This document shows positions 31,832-42,009 of a stretch of 64,000 nt of DNA, in pieces. Origin of the DNA: Stenocarpella maydis (Eukaryota > Ascomycota > Sordariomycetes > Diaporthales > Diaporthaceae); NCBI GenBank assembly GCA_002270565.1, contig NQMI01000073.1:1-64000 (forward strand), in the 5' to 3' direction. Every line of letters begins with the position of its first letter. Within the stretch, counting starts at the first letter, position 1. The translations under genes and the position numbers were made by a program. The notes under the pieces are model-generated. The model did not search any database. It saw only the letters and a list, made by a program, of their open reading frames with translations, and was not told the origin of the DNA.

Positions 31832-32491
31832 GTACATTTCCAAGGCAGGAGTGTGCCTAGGGACGGGGGGGGGGCATGCAGGACACCAACACCGAACGGA
31901 AGGGTCTATGATACCACCCAGGCATGATTTTGTGGCGGCAAATAAAAGGACATGCTGCTATTCGCATTGGGATTCGACGGTATGGCCTTTCAATTCCAAT
32001 AGGCACGTGGCAGTCAGGCGCGACAGAATCAATGACATGTGAATTTTTGACAACATTGCTCCGTGGCAAGGTCTCTGTTCTTCAGTCGATACTCTTGTGT
32101 CCAGCTGCTAATACATACCTAGGTACGTGCACGTATGTACTAGTTACGTAGGTATGAACTCCATACACGTGTAGGTAGGCCAACGAGGTGGGGCCCTGGC
32201 CAGGCAGGGCCCAGCCAGGAACGGCCTAGCGCCAAGGCCACACGGAATTCGCTGAAGCTTTCCTCCGGACCGTAAATTTTAGCATGAAAACTCGACAACC
32301 TCGCCAGCTCAGGCTTGGTCTTGCGCCAACATTCATCAACAACACGCAGCAGCAGCAGCAGCAGCAGCAGCAGCTCTCCCCTCGCCTGCGTCTGGAAGCA
32401 ACGGGCATCCAAGAGAGCATCAGAGCTGCTAGAATGTGATCCGTTTCTTGCGAGCTCTGTGACACTCTCAGCTGCTGCTCGACCTGTAGCC
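31832..32491. other. spacer with CAG repeat upstream of TYR1
   Basis: About 660 bp. It contains the palindrome TACCTAGGTA at 32116-32125 and a (CAG)n microsatellite of about eight to nine units near 32345-32372, probably within the promoter or 5' UTR of the next gene. No gene seen. Confidence 0.5.
32116..32125. repeat. palindromic 10-mer TACCTAGGTA, site 5
   Basis: Exact copy about 370 bp upstream of the TYR1 start codon. Confidence 0.6.
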
Positions 32492-34430
32492 ATGGCTGCC
32501 CCGTCGCAAACCTCCCGCGTGCCTGAGGGCATGGAGGACTTTACTGTCGGCATCATCGGCATGGGCGATATGGGCAAGATGTATGCTCGCCGACTCGCTG
32601 CAGCCGGCTGGAGGTAACCGCGCCCGTCCCTTTGCATCTCTCACTTGGTCCCGAGGCCGACTCGTTGCATCCAACCCTTGGCCGGTGAGTGATTTCCTCA
32701 GCAACTACCGCCCGCCACACCACGCCCGCTCCCTCCTCAATGATGACTTGAGTGCATTTGGCTAGAGTATCGCCCATGGACCATCTCGGTTTGTGAGCTT
32801 TCCATGATGAAAAATCTCAGCTACCTTTAAACTTTGTCTGAAGTACACACACATACACCTCGTGCTTTCTCATTTGATGGGTCAGGAATACGGCTGACCT
32901 CGCTCTCAAGACCTAGGAACTTGACAGCATTATGCTTTCCATCATAGCACCGTGACTGTGGCTGGTCATGCTAACGGTCTTGTTTGTTGTGCAGAATCAA
33001 GGCTTGTGACAGGATGGACAAGTTTGAGAGCCTGCGGGAGGAGTTTGCCGACAATGTACGGTCTTGCTACCACGTCCCGTGTACCTCAGCGTAACCCAGT
33101 AACCAAGTACGGGCAGGATGCTGAGACGTGGTTATTCTAGAATAATATACAAATCCTCCAAAATGGACATTTTGTGTCCAGAACGAGTGACTACATCCTC
33201 TACAGTGTGGAAGCCGCCGTGCTCGGCAACGTCGTAAAGGAATATGGCCCTTGTGCGCTCGCATCCTCCAGAACCATGGCACCGAGTCCTGACTCACCAG
33301 TCCTGTCACAGCTACAAAGTTGAACGCCATTGTCGGCGGCCAGACATCGTGCAAGGCACCTGAGATCGAGGCATTCGAGGCGCACCTACCTCCAGATGTC
33401 GACATCGTCTCATGCCACTCGCTACACGGGCCCAACGTTGACCCGAGGGGCCAGCCCCTGGTCAGTTTGCCCCGGCAGTGCAGCTTCGCGAAGGCGACAC
33501 AGCCGCTTACCAAGACACCCGCAGGTCCTCATCAAGCATCGCGCGTCAGACGATTCCTTCGCCAGGGTCGAGGCGGTCCTCCGGTGCCTCAACTCCAAGC
33601 AGGTGTACCTCTCGGCGCGCGAGCACGACCGCATCACCGCGGACACGCAGGCGGTGACCCACGTGGCGTTCCTGTCGATGGGCAAGGCGTGGCACGCGAT
33701 GCAGCAATTCCCGTGGGAAGGCGCGCGGTACGTGGGCGGGATCGAGAACGTCAAGATCAACCTGACGATGCGCATCTACTCGCAGAACTGGCACGTGTAC
33801 GCGGGGCTGGCGATCCTGAACCCCGAGGCGCGCAAGCAGATCACGCAGTACGCGCGCAGCACGACGGAGCTGTACAAGCTGATGCTCGAGGGCCAGCACG
33901 ACGAGCTGCGGCGGCGCGTGTACGCGGCCAAGGACAAGGTGTTCGGCTGGGAGGGCGACTACGACGACGGCAACTGGCCCACGGCGCCGCTGCTGCAGGA
34001 CAGCCTGCTCGACCGCTTCAGCCTGGGCAGGAAGCCCGAGGCGGGCAAGGCGCTGCCCAACAACCACCTGAGCCTGCTCGCGATGGTCGACTGCTGGAGC
34101 GCCCTGGGCATCGTCCCCTACGACCACATGATCTGCTCCACGCCGCTGTTCCGCCTGTGGCTGGGCGTCACCGAGAACCTGTTCCGCCACCCGGAGCGCC
34201 TCGACGACGCACTGCGCACCGCCGTCGAGGACAACACCTTCCGGTCCGACGACCTCGAGTTCACCTTTGCCGCGCGGGGCTGGGCCGAGTGCGTCTCGCT
34301 GGGCCACTTCGAGACCTGGATGGAGAGATTCAAGGTGACGCAGCGGTTCTTCGAGCCGCGGTTCACGGAGGCGACCAAGATCGGCAACGCGATGGTCAAG
34401 GCTGTTCTTGAAACGACGCCGGGCGCGTAG
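32492..34430 (+). CDS. TYR1: prephenate dehydrogenase (tyrosine biosynthesis)
   Basis: Five exons: 32492-32613, 32995-33055, 33141-33252, 33312-33460, 33525-34430; 449 residues, close to the ~450 of yeast Tyr1. All junctions keep frame. Intron 1 is long (381 bp) with branch GCTAAC; the others are 59-85 bp. The enzyme oxidatively decarboxylates prephenate to 4-hydroxyphenylpyruvate using NADP+. Visible motifs: Rossmann GIIGMGDMGKMYARRLA near the N-terminus, NGHFVSRTSDYILYSVEAA, AIVGGQTSCKAPEIEAFE, CHSLHGPNVDPRGQPL, then HDRITADTQAVTHVAFLSMG and PYDHMICSTPLFRLWLGV, all arranged as in yeast Tyr1. An open frame of about 370 codons antisense to the last exon is a high-GC shadow. Confidence 0.95.
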
Positions 34431-34483
34431 GGAAGCAAACAAGAGCGATGTATATTTAAACAAAACCAAGAAAACAACAAACG

Positions 34484-34526
<43 letters not shown>

Positions 34527-35233
34527 GCGGGGCGGCCCCCGCGGCGTCACCACAGTGGTGGGTTGCTGTGGCGCCAAGACCTTGTCCACATGGGAAGATC
34601 GGACGATGTCTGGAATCTCTTGGGCTGGGCCGCGGCAGTTCCACCAGCCTACCATCGTGCAAGCGTTGACTGAGCACCGGCTCTACGACGCACCATACGT
34701 TTTATCACTTGCGCAGTTGCAACTGCCTTGCCTGTTTCGGGAGCACAAACACGGACTAGAGTGTGGCGAGAGCCCGGAAGTCTGAGTCCCCTCCCAACAG
34801 GGCACCAGTTCCCCAGGGCCAAAGCCAAACGGGCCATGAGCTTGTGTCAGATTGAGCCCATGTGTTTTGAAACATGTCGCCGGAAGTAACTTGTCGTCCA
34901 CAGACGTGACCTTGACTGCTGGCGCATGCGAGTTCCACGATGGTTTGCGCTAGATAGCAAGCCATCGACGGTTGCTCACCCGCACCATTGCAGAGCGGCG
35001 CCCATGTCATCTGAAATTCGTGCGTTTTGAGAAGGTGTGCCTACGTTTTATGAGAATCCGAGCAGGGCAACTGTTGTTCTCTTAAAGAGGGAGGGGCGCC
35101 CACAGCTTCAGCCACCGCGGATGCCTTTTCCTCTTCCCAATGCCGGCGTGCGTGATAAGGCTGGCTGGTCAGCCTCATCCAGACATCACATCATCGCGCG
35201 ACAGAACCTAGTTTTCCTCGGCCAGCTTGGACC
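34431..35233. other. intergenic with a 39-nt poly(A) tract
   Basis: About 800 bp between TYR1 and the CFEM gene. An uninterrupted run of 39 A (34484-34522) starts 53 bp past the TYR1 stop codon. The rest shows no coding signal and should contain the CFEM promoter. Confidence 0.6.
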
Positions 35234-36228
35234 ATGTTCGGCCTTGCCAGATGTCTGTATGCTGTGGGCTTGGTGCATGTGACCCTCGCACAGCAGGTGA
35301 GCCCAACAAGAAAGAACACTCGAGATTCACTTTGCAGACACCCAAGGCTGACCGCGCCTGAAGCTCTTCCCCAACGAACCACCATGTGCCGTGAGTAGCT
35401 TCATCGTACCCCGCGCCGTGGTGTGATCATGTGGTTGACAGGCGTGACCAGGAGCGCTGCTACGCGGACGCAGTCTCGGCCAGTGGCTGCGCCCCAGATG
35501 ATCTGGCATGTCGATGCCGGGTCCCGAACCTCGCCGGCATCGGCTTCGCCGCGGGGCCGTGTTTCCTCGCGCAATGTAACCTGGTCGACCTCTCCATCCT
35601 TTCTTCTGCGCTGACGGAGGCGTGTTCCTCGACCCCGTCGCCTACCGGTACATCTGCGCCCGCGACGCAGTCGACCGCCGCAGGCAGCGTGTCAGCTTCA
35701 CCGTCCTCGGGCGCAGCCTCTGCCCCGGCGAGCACCGCCCTCCGGGCCAGCGCGCCCGCAGCATCTGGGGAGGTGATAGCCGTGGGGCCCGCGCCCTCCA
35801 CCGCCGCCGCCGCCGTGCAGGTGGTCCCTGACAACGGAATGATGGCCGCCAGCGGCGGTCAGGGACAGGGTCAGACGCTCAACGCGGCGGCCATCACGGG
35901 CATTGTGGTGAGCGGGGCCGCGGTCGGGCTCATCGGCGGGATCCTGCTGTACTTCTTCACCGTGGTGCGGAGGCGCAAGATGGACCAGGCGCAGTGGGAT
36001 GAGCTTGAGCGGGAGAAGGCGGCAATGCAGAAGTCGCTGGAGGAGCTCAAGATGGCTGTCCAGCGCGCCGAGACTTTCGACGGCTTGGACGAGAAGAAGG
36101 GAGGCAGCGACGGCAAGAAGCGGCCCAAGACCATCAACCTGACCGGGAGCAATGGCCCCGGCGAGCTCGGGGTACCGTCGAGGATATTTGAGCTGCCGGC
36201 TTCACCTGCCAAGTTGGAGAAGATGTGA
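35234..36228 (+). CDS. CFEM-domain single-pass membrane protein
   Basis: Exons 35234-35296, 35364-35390 and 35452-36228; 288 residues. Intron 1 (67 bp) has donor GTGAGC, branch CTGAC and acceptor TGAAG; intron 2 (61 bp) has donor GTGAGT and acceptor ACCAG. This model is favoured because it assembles exactly eight Cys in CFEM order: PPCAERC, SGC, LACRC, GPC, AQC, EAC. A signal peptide (MFGLARCLYAVGLVHVTLA) precedes the CFEM domain (about 22-88). A Ser/Ala/Pro-rich stalk leads to a TM helix (ITGIVVSGAAVGLIGGILLY), RRRK on the inner side, and a cytoplasmic coiled coil (DELEREKAAMQKSLEELKMA). CFEM domains bind haem in some fungi; here a surface sensor or adhesin is equally possible. Confidence 0.82.
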
Positions 36229-37500
36229 TGGTATCCAGCCTCGGCTGGTAAGGCTAGGAAGGCGTTGAAAAGGATCAAGTTACGATACCCCCCTTATGGT
36301 TCGCCATTAGCTTAGAGAAATACGCACAACTTTCTTCCCGTTCGTTGGTACTGGTACAGAAAGGGACGAGAAAAACCTGGTGTCGTAAGACGGGGCCCTG
36401 CAACAACCAGCATTCTCTCAAACTCGATCCCAGGTCACCCCTGGCTAGGTAAAGCTGCGCAGGTCGGCAGCAAACGGCAGGACATGCCTTGCTTATGGCA
36501 GAACGAACTTCTCAGGCAGTCTACCCTCAAAATTCATACCCTTGGTCAGAAGCTTCAGCTGTGAGTCTTCGAGGCAACCAGATGAGGACGAGTCCCTTCA
36601 GCATCGGTGGCAAGCGATCAGTCCCAGAGCAGGACGTTAAGAACTTCACGATCGGGGCGGTACGGGGCGGATTTCCATACTGGGGTCATGTATCAAGTAT
36701 TCGACTGAACAGTGTGACAAGAGCTTGGAGGGATAAAGCACCGTGTGTGCAGACAGTCCGCTGTTTTCAAACTTGTCTTTGAGCCCTGGTCCCGTTTCCA
36801 CAGGGGCGCTGAAGTGAGAACGATGGTCCATGCCATCGCTCCTCTGCACATATTTCTCTTGTGAGGTACTTACCTCCCTTATAACCCCGTCCAAGTTATG
36901 CTTCCTGGGACGCGTGGCCTTGGGAAGACTATTGCCCTCCCTAGGACACCATGTGATGAGTGCCAGTCAGGGTCAGATAAGCCGTGGACGCCGCAGATCA
37001 CACATCCAGGAGCATAACCTTGGGATATCAACGATCCTCTATCATTTCTCAGCAAGTCAGTTGCTATCAAATCTAGTAAGGAACCTTTCCCGTGGTCTTT
37101 CCGTAGTAGACCCGAATCATATCCTGTGTCACGAAAGAGATCACTTGCTCCATCCTGCCCATCCGATCGTTGAGCAGTGATATAGAAGGTAAGAGAAGAA
37201 AATATTGTCTTTGGTATCCTCGGAAAATCAAGAGAAGCGCCGCCCGACCTCATGCAGTGTCTGTTTCTTTTCCTTTTCCCCGCCACGTGCGTGTAGCGCA
37301 CGATAATCATCCCTTATACCTTCAAGGTCTAGTTCGGAACTGAAAAAAAAAAATTCGCGTCGGCACGGAGTCAGTGCCCTTCGCGGAAAAAGAAAAGAAA
37401 AGAAAGAGAGAAAAAAAAAAAAAAAACAGCCAAAGGGGTATCCGCGCAATCCAAGCGCGAACGAAAGGAATACGGGACTAAAGTCCGAAGGGCCGCCCTC
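36229..37500. other. intergenic, no gene seen
   Basis: About 1.27 kb between convergent genes. Open frames of 97-143 codons at 36489-36782, 36830-37180 and 36879-37310 overlap antisense and show no domain or splice signals. A/T homopolymers occur at about 37340-37430 on the 3' side of the next minus-strand gene. Confidence 0.5.
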
Positions 37501-39612
37501 TCAGGAGATGATCTTCGCCAGATCCCGTCCATTCGCGACCAACGCCTCTTGGCAGCCGCGGCAAATACGCACAGAGCAGTGAGAGCAGCAGAACCGCATC
37601 CCGGCGTCCTGCACGTTGCACGCCATGCAGGCGACCGGGTGCTGCTCGTTCTTGCTGGCAACGAAGCGCGCGTGGCCCGTAAAGCAGTCGAGCTGGCTCG
37701 CTTTGATAGGCGGCGCTGGGATGACGTCCCCCGGGGAAAAGAGCCTCGAGTACTGGGCCGTGGGGAAGTAGTTGGGCTCGCCGGGCGAGGCGGACACGCT
37801 CGCGCCGGCTTCCTCGGAGCCAGCCGGGGCAAGCTGCCTGATCTCGGGGTCCTGTTGCGCTGGCCGTTGGGAGTTGGACGCCTTGATGGTTGAGGCGTCG
37901 CCGTCGTTGCTGATGGCAATGGAGGGAATGGGCGTAGGACTGGTGGGCTTGACGTGGCCTGGGGAAAGCGAGGCTGCCCTTTGCGTGACCGGCCCTGGCG
38001 CTTGTGAAGAGGCAGCCATTTGCGTGACGGGTCCTGGCGCTTGGGGAGAGGCTGCAGTCGAAGAGGGAACGGCTGGCGAGGGCACGACCGGGGATGCTGC
38101 GGCTGGAGAGGCCGCAGCAGGAGAATAACTAGAAGGAGAGGCAGCGCCCGGCGAGGACCGGCCTGGGGGAGCCGGAGACCTCGGTAAGCCCAGGCGGCCG
38201 GGAGCGTTCCCTGGAGCGGGTTGGCCCTTTGACGAACTTCTTGGTGGCAACGAGGGGAGTGGGCCTGACGGCGGCGGAGGAGCCGGAGCTGCGGCAGCCG
38301 CGCTGCGGATAACATCCTCCGGGATGATGGCGAGGGGCCTACGCTCTGTAGGAGGGGTGACGGGTGATTCGGGCGATGCTGGAGATCTCATGCTTGGAGG
38401 GTCTGCATCAACACGGGATTCATCGTGGGCATACTCTGGGGTTGGCGGACGTTGAATGCGTGGCGACAAGGCTTGACCAGCTCCGGATGAGGCCTTGTGT
38501 CCGTCCTCAACCTCCTGGGCATATTGAGAAATCCCGTCCAAGCCCTCCCTAGGCTTTGTGTTGGTCATGATCTCAGGTCGTGGGCTTCTCGGTAGAGTCT
38601 TGTTTGAAGGTGATGGTCGGATGTTGCGGCCAGGAAAAGACTGAAAGCCCTTGAAGACAGGCGAGTCCAAAGAGGACCCAGCAAAAGGGGGTCTAGGCTT
38701 TGGGAGTGAAGAGTCACCCTGTTGCAAGACGCCAGCTTCCTGCGCTGAAGCTGCTGTAGAGCCGTGTGATGAGGTGAGCTTGAGCTGGGGGACAGCCAAG
38801 GGCTTGTCTGTTTTTAGAGACCTCCTGCGCCAGAGTTGTGGCTGTGAGGGTGATTGGTCAGCCTTGGGCGAGGAGGAATTGTTTGCCTGCTCGGATGGTG
38901 CAGAGGGAAGGGCCTTGGAGCTTTTGGGAGTCATGGGCCTTTGAATCTCCTTTGCGGGTGGTGTAGGAGGACGAGTGTCTGTGTGTGCTTCTAGACCACC
39001 ACCGTGCTGAGGATGTGGGGCATTTGATTTCATCTCGGAAGAAACTGGAGTTGGCAGGTACAAGGGCGAAACCAGGTCCAGTTTTGTGCCTCCTCCTCCA
39101 AGGGTGTCTTTAGGTAGGACCTTGGGGTTTGGCGGTGACGCGTCCGTGAGAGAATATCCCGTAGCTGTTGTGTCCTCTGAGTAGCGGGTGGCCGAAGAGT
39201 CCTCTGTGCCATAGGCTGAGAATATGCTTGACAGGGACTCAACGGGAGACACATTGCCAGCCTGGGCCGGTTGTGGTGGGCTCTGGATATTGTTCCCGCC
39301 AGTCCCGTCAGTCCCGTTACCCACCGGCTTCCTCCTAATAACAGCGGGTGGGTTATTCATCCTTGTGAGACCTGGAAGTGGAGGGAGTGGCGACTCTGAC
39401 AGTTTGGCCGCGGCCATGGTTGACGATGCTTGCGCGGCCGGGTCCCTGGGAGGCGGCGGTGGACGTGGGGAGGCCAGGGAGTCTTTTCTTACGGGCAACA
39501 CAACAACGGGCCTGGAACTGCTGGCAGGCGGTGGTGGGAGATCCGGAAGAGCTTTTAAGTGTCGCGAGGAAGCCCAAGCCTTGGGGGCCGTGAGGGATGA
39601 GGTCTCCATCAT
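37501..39612 (-). CDS. proline/serine-rich protein with C-terminal Cys-rich domain
   Basis: Single exon, 703 residues from METSSL (an extra Met directly before it may be the start; the frame is open further upstream but without good context). About 640 residues are disordered and rich in Pro, Ser and Ala, with many PPxxP-type stretches that could bind SH3 or WW domains. The last ~60 residues form a compact Cys/His domain: DCFTGHARFVASKNEQHP, then CMAC, CCSHC and ICRGCQEAL, which looks like a zinc-binding treble-clef or ribbon. Similar long fungal proteins with this end exist, but I know of no assigned function. A cytoplasmic or nuclear scaffold is a guess. Confidence 0.8.
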   Translation of the reverse strand: MMETSSLTAPKAWASSRHLKALPDLPPPPASSSRPVVVLPVRKDSLASPRPPPPPRDPAAQASSTMAAAKLSESPLPPLPGLTRMNNPPAVIRRKPVGNGTDGTGGNNIQSPPQPAQAGNVSPVESLSSIFSAYGTEDSSATRYSEDTTATGYSLTDASPPNPKVLPKDTLGGGGTKLDLVSPLYLPTPVSSEMKSNAPHPQHGGGLEAHTDTRPPTPPAKEIQRPMTPKSSKALPSAPSEQANNSSSPKADQSPSQPQLWRRRSLKTDKPLAVPQLKLTSSHGSTAASAQEAGVLQQGDSSLPKPRPPFAGSSLDSPVFKGFQSFPGRNIRPSPSNKTLPRSPRPEIMTNTKPREGLDGISQYAQEVEDGHKASSGAGQALSPRIQRPPTPEYAHDESRVDADPPSMRSPASPESPVTPPTERRPLAIIPEDVIRSAAAAAPAPPPPSGPLPSLPPRSSSKGQPAPGNAPGRLGLPRSPAPPGRSSPGAASPSSYSPAAASPAAASPVVPSPAVPSSTAASPQAPGPVTQMAASSQAPGPVTQRAASLSPGHVKPTSPTPIPSIAISNDGDASTIKASNSQRPAQQDPEIRQLAPAGSEEAGASVSASPGEPNYFPTAQYSRLFSPGDVIPAPPIKASQLDCFTGHARFVASKNEQHPVACMACNVQDAGMRFCCSHCSVRICRGCQEALVANGRDLAKIIS

Positions 39613-42009
39613 ATATGCTGCGCAATGGCCCCTTTCCCGCAGATGTTGGAACCCCAATCCAGGACCAGGAGGCTGTTCAGTGGCGGGAGCAGGTCGTCGC
39701 ACAGGGTCTGTCTATTACGCAGAGTTATGCTACCCGGCGCAGATATTGCCCGTGAATCAAGCAGACGTAACAAAGAAAGAGGCGTAGGGCCAGGGGGGCG
39801 GGGAGGGGGCCGGAAACTGCCCAGTGGCGCACGACAGGAGCCGACCAGCAAGCGAGCAGGCATGCGATCCCGAGGGTGCAGCAAGGTTCCCGCCGTCGTA
39901 ACCTTGGTGATGGAGTGGACGGCAGCAGCAAGCAGGACCCGCCTGCTGGTGTTGCAAGTATATTTTTGGACAAAGAATGCCGCAGATACATGGTAGGCAG
40001 CCAGAGCCGGGACTGGGACTCCTATTATTGACGCCAGAGGGGGTTCCGGGCAGCCTGGCGTTCCCGGTCCTCGATGTGCAGCCTGTGGCTTTTGCGACCC
40101 GCGAGCCCGTTGCTGGGTGCCCAGACGTGCCCTCGAGGGCTGGATATCTGAAACAACAGCTAGTTATTGTGGGGCCAAGGAGCTTGGGTATCCCGGCAAG
40201 ACCCCCTGCAACAGACCCTTCATCTCTCCAGCAGCCAGTTACCTGCCGAGTTATCGATAAAGTACTGCATGTGATGACAGCAGGCTGGGTTGGCTGCCAG
40301 GGCTGCAAGGTTGGACAGAGCATCCTTCCACAGGGCCGGCGCGGATGTGTCGGGGATTATTGCAAATGCTGTGCCACAGGACATCTGCGAGTCTGTGTCT
40401 TGGCTGCCGACTGGCATGACAGTCGAATCTCCAGGACATGGTTGGTGTCACGCTATGAGAAAGGCTGCCTGGTCCAGGGGAAGAGAAAAGAGGAAGAGAA
40501 GAGGGAAAAGGAAAAAAAGAAGAAGAAAACAGAAGGAAGCACACCTCACCAAAACAGATCGACAGGGGCCTGTCGGAAAAAACCAAGACAGCTAGCGCTC
40601 CCCGGGGCGTCATCAACGGCGAGGGCCATGTTGACGCCTCGCGTCCACCACCAGCCGTTCGGACTGTTAGCTGTCCGGCTGTCACCCTGTTGGGAGTGGT
40701 CTGGATCCTCGCGGTCGGTCTGCACCAAGCGTTCCACGTCGACGGCCCGGGAACATGCCTCGAGAAGCGAGCTCCTCAGGACCCCCGGGCCCTGACGATG
40801 AGGCAGCCCACCGCAGGATCTCCGCCTGGCATCTCGTCCTCGGACTCTATTCTTGCGGTGGATACCTGCGCACGCATGCAGTAGTACTGCAGGGTTGGCC
40901 GATCGTTGCGTACCATAGTACGGAATGTGCGAAATGACACTGCGATGGCGGGCCGTGGATGCGTCATCCGAGCAGGATGCCCCGGGTTCAGGCTTAATAA
41001 ATGAGATCCGTGAATCTGCCGAGCCTTGGGCCCCTCCTCCTACCTCTGAAAAATAAATCTTTTCAAGCCTGTCGTGGTCCGGGCGGCAAGGGCCTAGATG
41101 CTCCCAAGTATGGTTCGTCTGGTGTTGTCGGCTAGCTGCAGCAAACGTGGGATGGCAGCAGCAGGAAAAATCGTGTCGGGTAAGGCGGGTCAACGGTAGC
41201 TTGATTGCACGCCTAACAAAAAGTCACCGGCGAGCTTCTAGATGTTCCGAGTCGCCGAGCTTGCCTGGGCCGTCCTTGCAGCGTGATGTGTACCTGCGTC
41301 CAGCCGAAGACTTAAATACCACGCAGTGTGGTACCTGTTCTGATGAGGGATCGGTAGCCCGCAGCGGACACATGATGTGTGGCCCGAGGCCACATGGCTG
41401 GCCAGGCGCAGGCTTGCGACAAGCCGCGGCAGTCGTCGTGGGGATATCAGCACCGGGAGAGTATTGTGTTTGGTGCATTTCTCAGTAAGCAGGAGGAATG
41501 AATGGTGATCACCCCTGCACATACCATGTGCCGAAACTCGGATCCCACGGGAATCTCGTGAGGCCGAAGTCGAGGGTCAATACGGTGAGTACCGTGTACT
41601 GTGTAGCATGGATTTGATGGCTGGCCGCCACCCGAAGCTATGCGCGATGCCAACCCACCTCGGCGGCTTCAGATTCGGACCCGGACCTCAGTGACTCGTG
41701 CTGGGATCGCCGAGTCCGCTCTTTCTTAGCAGCAGCAGCCGTCCCGTCCAGAGAGCCCCAGGGGCTTTGACGCACGCAGGACTAGCCTATCGGTATGCGG
41801 GCATTGTGACGATGCCGGTTGACGGTCGGGCCGGAGATACTGGGCCGGCCCCGCAGTCGCCCGGCAGCAGCGGCAGGTCCCTGCATACGAAGCCCGGATG
41901 GTGAGGCCACCCACTTTGAACTGGGCTGCTGAGGCTGTCATTCCTCGTCAGATAGGCGACTAGTAGGCTGCTGGTTCCTTGGGTATAACACTTTCTATTC
42001 GCATCAAAC
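39613..42009. other. long intergenic region, no gene seen
   Basis: About 2.4 kb between divergently transcribed genes (minus to the left, plus to the right), so it should contain both promoters. Several high-GC open frames of 90-270 codons occur on both strands (for example 39977-40795 plus, 40546-41193 minus) but overlap each other and have no recognisable domain, signal peptide or intron pattern. A purine run lies near 40490-40535. A TATAAC-like box is about 30 nt before the MFS start. Confidence 0.5.

Noticed and set aside
33546..34655. 369-codon open frame antisense to the last TYR1 exon, and a 363-codon alternative plus-strand frame at 33320-34411
   Set aside because: High-GC codon bias leaves antisense and shifted frames open. 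The residues are repetitive Arg/Ala/Val-rich, and TYR1 homology occupies the other frame.
36830..37310. Two overlapping antisense open frames (116 and 143 codons)
   Set aside because: No domain, no codon-position signal, and they overlap each other on opposite strands.
39977..41193. Possible genes on both strands between the Pro-rich and MFS genes
   Set aside because: Overlapping frames of 140-270 codons with no motif, signal peptide or coherent intron structure.
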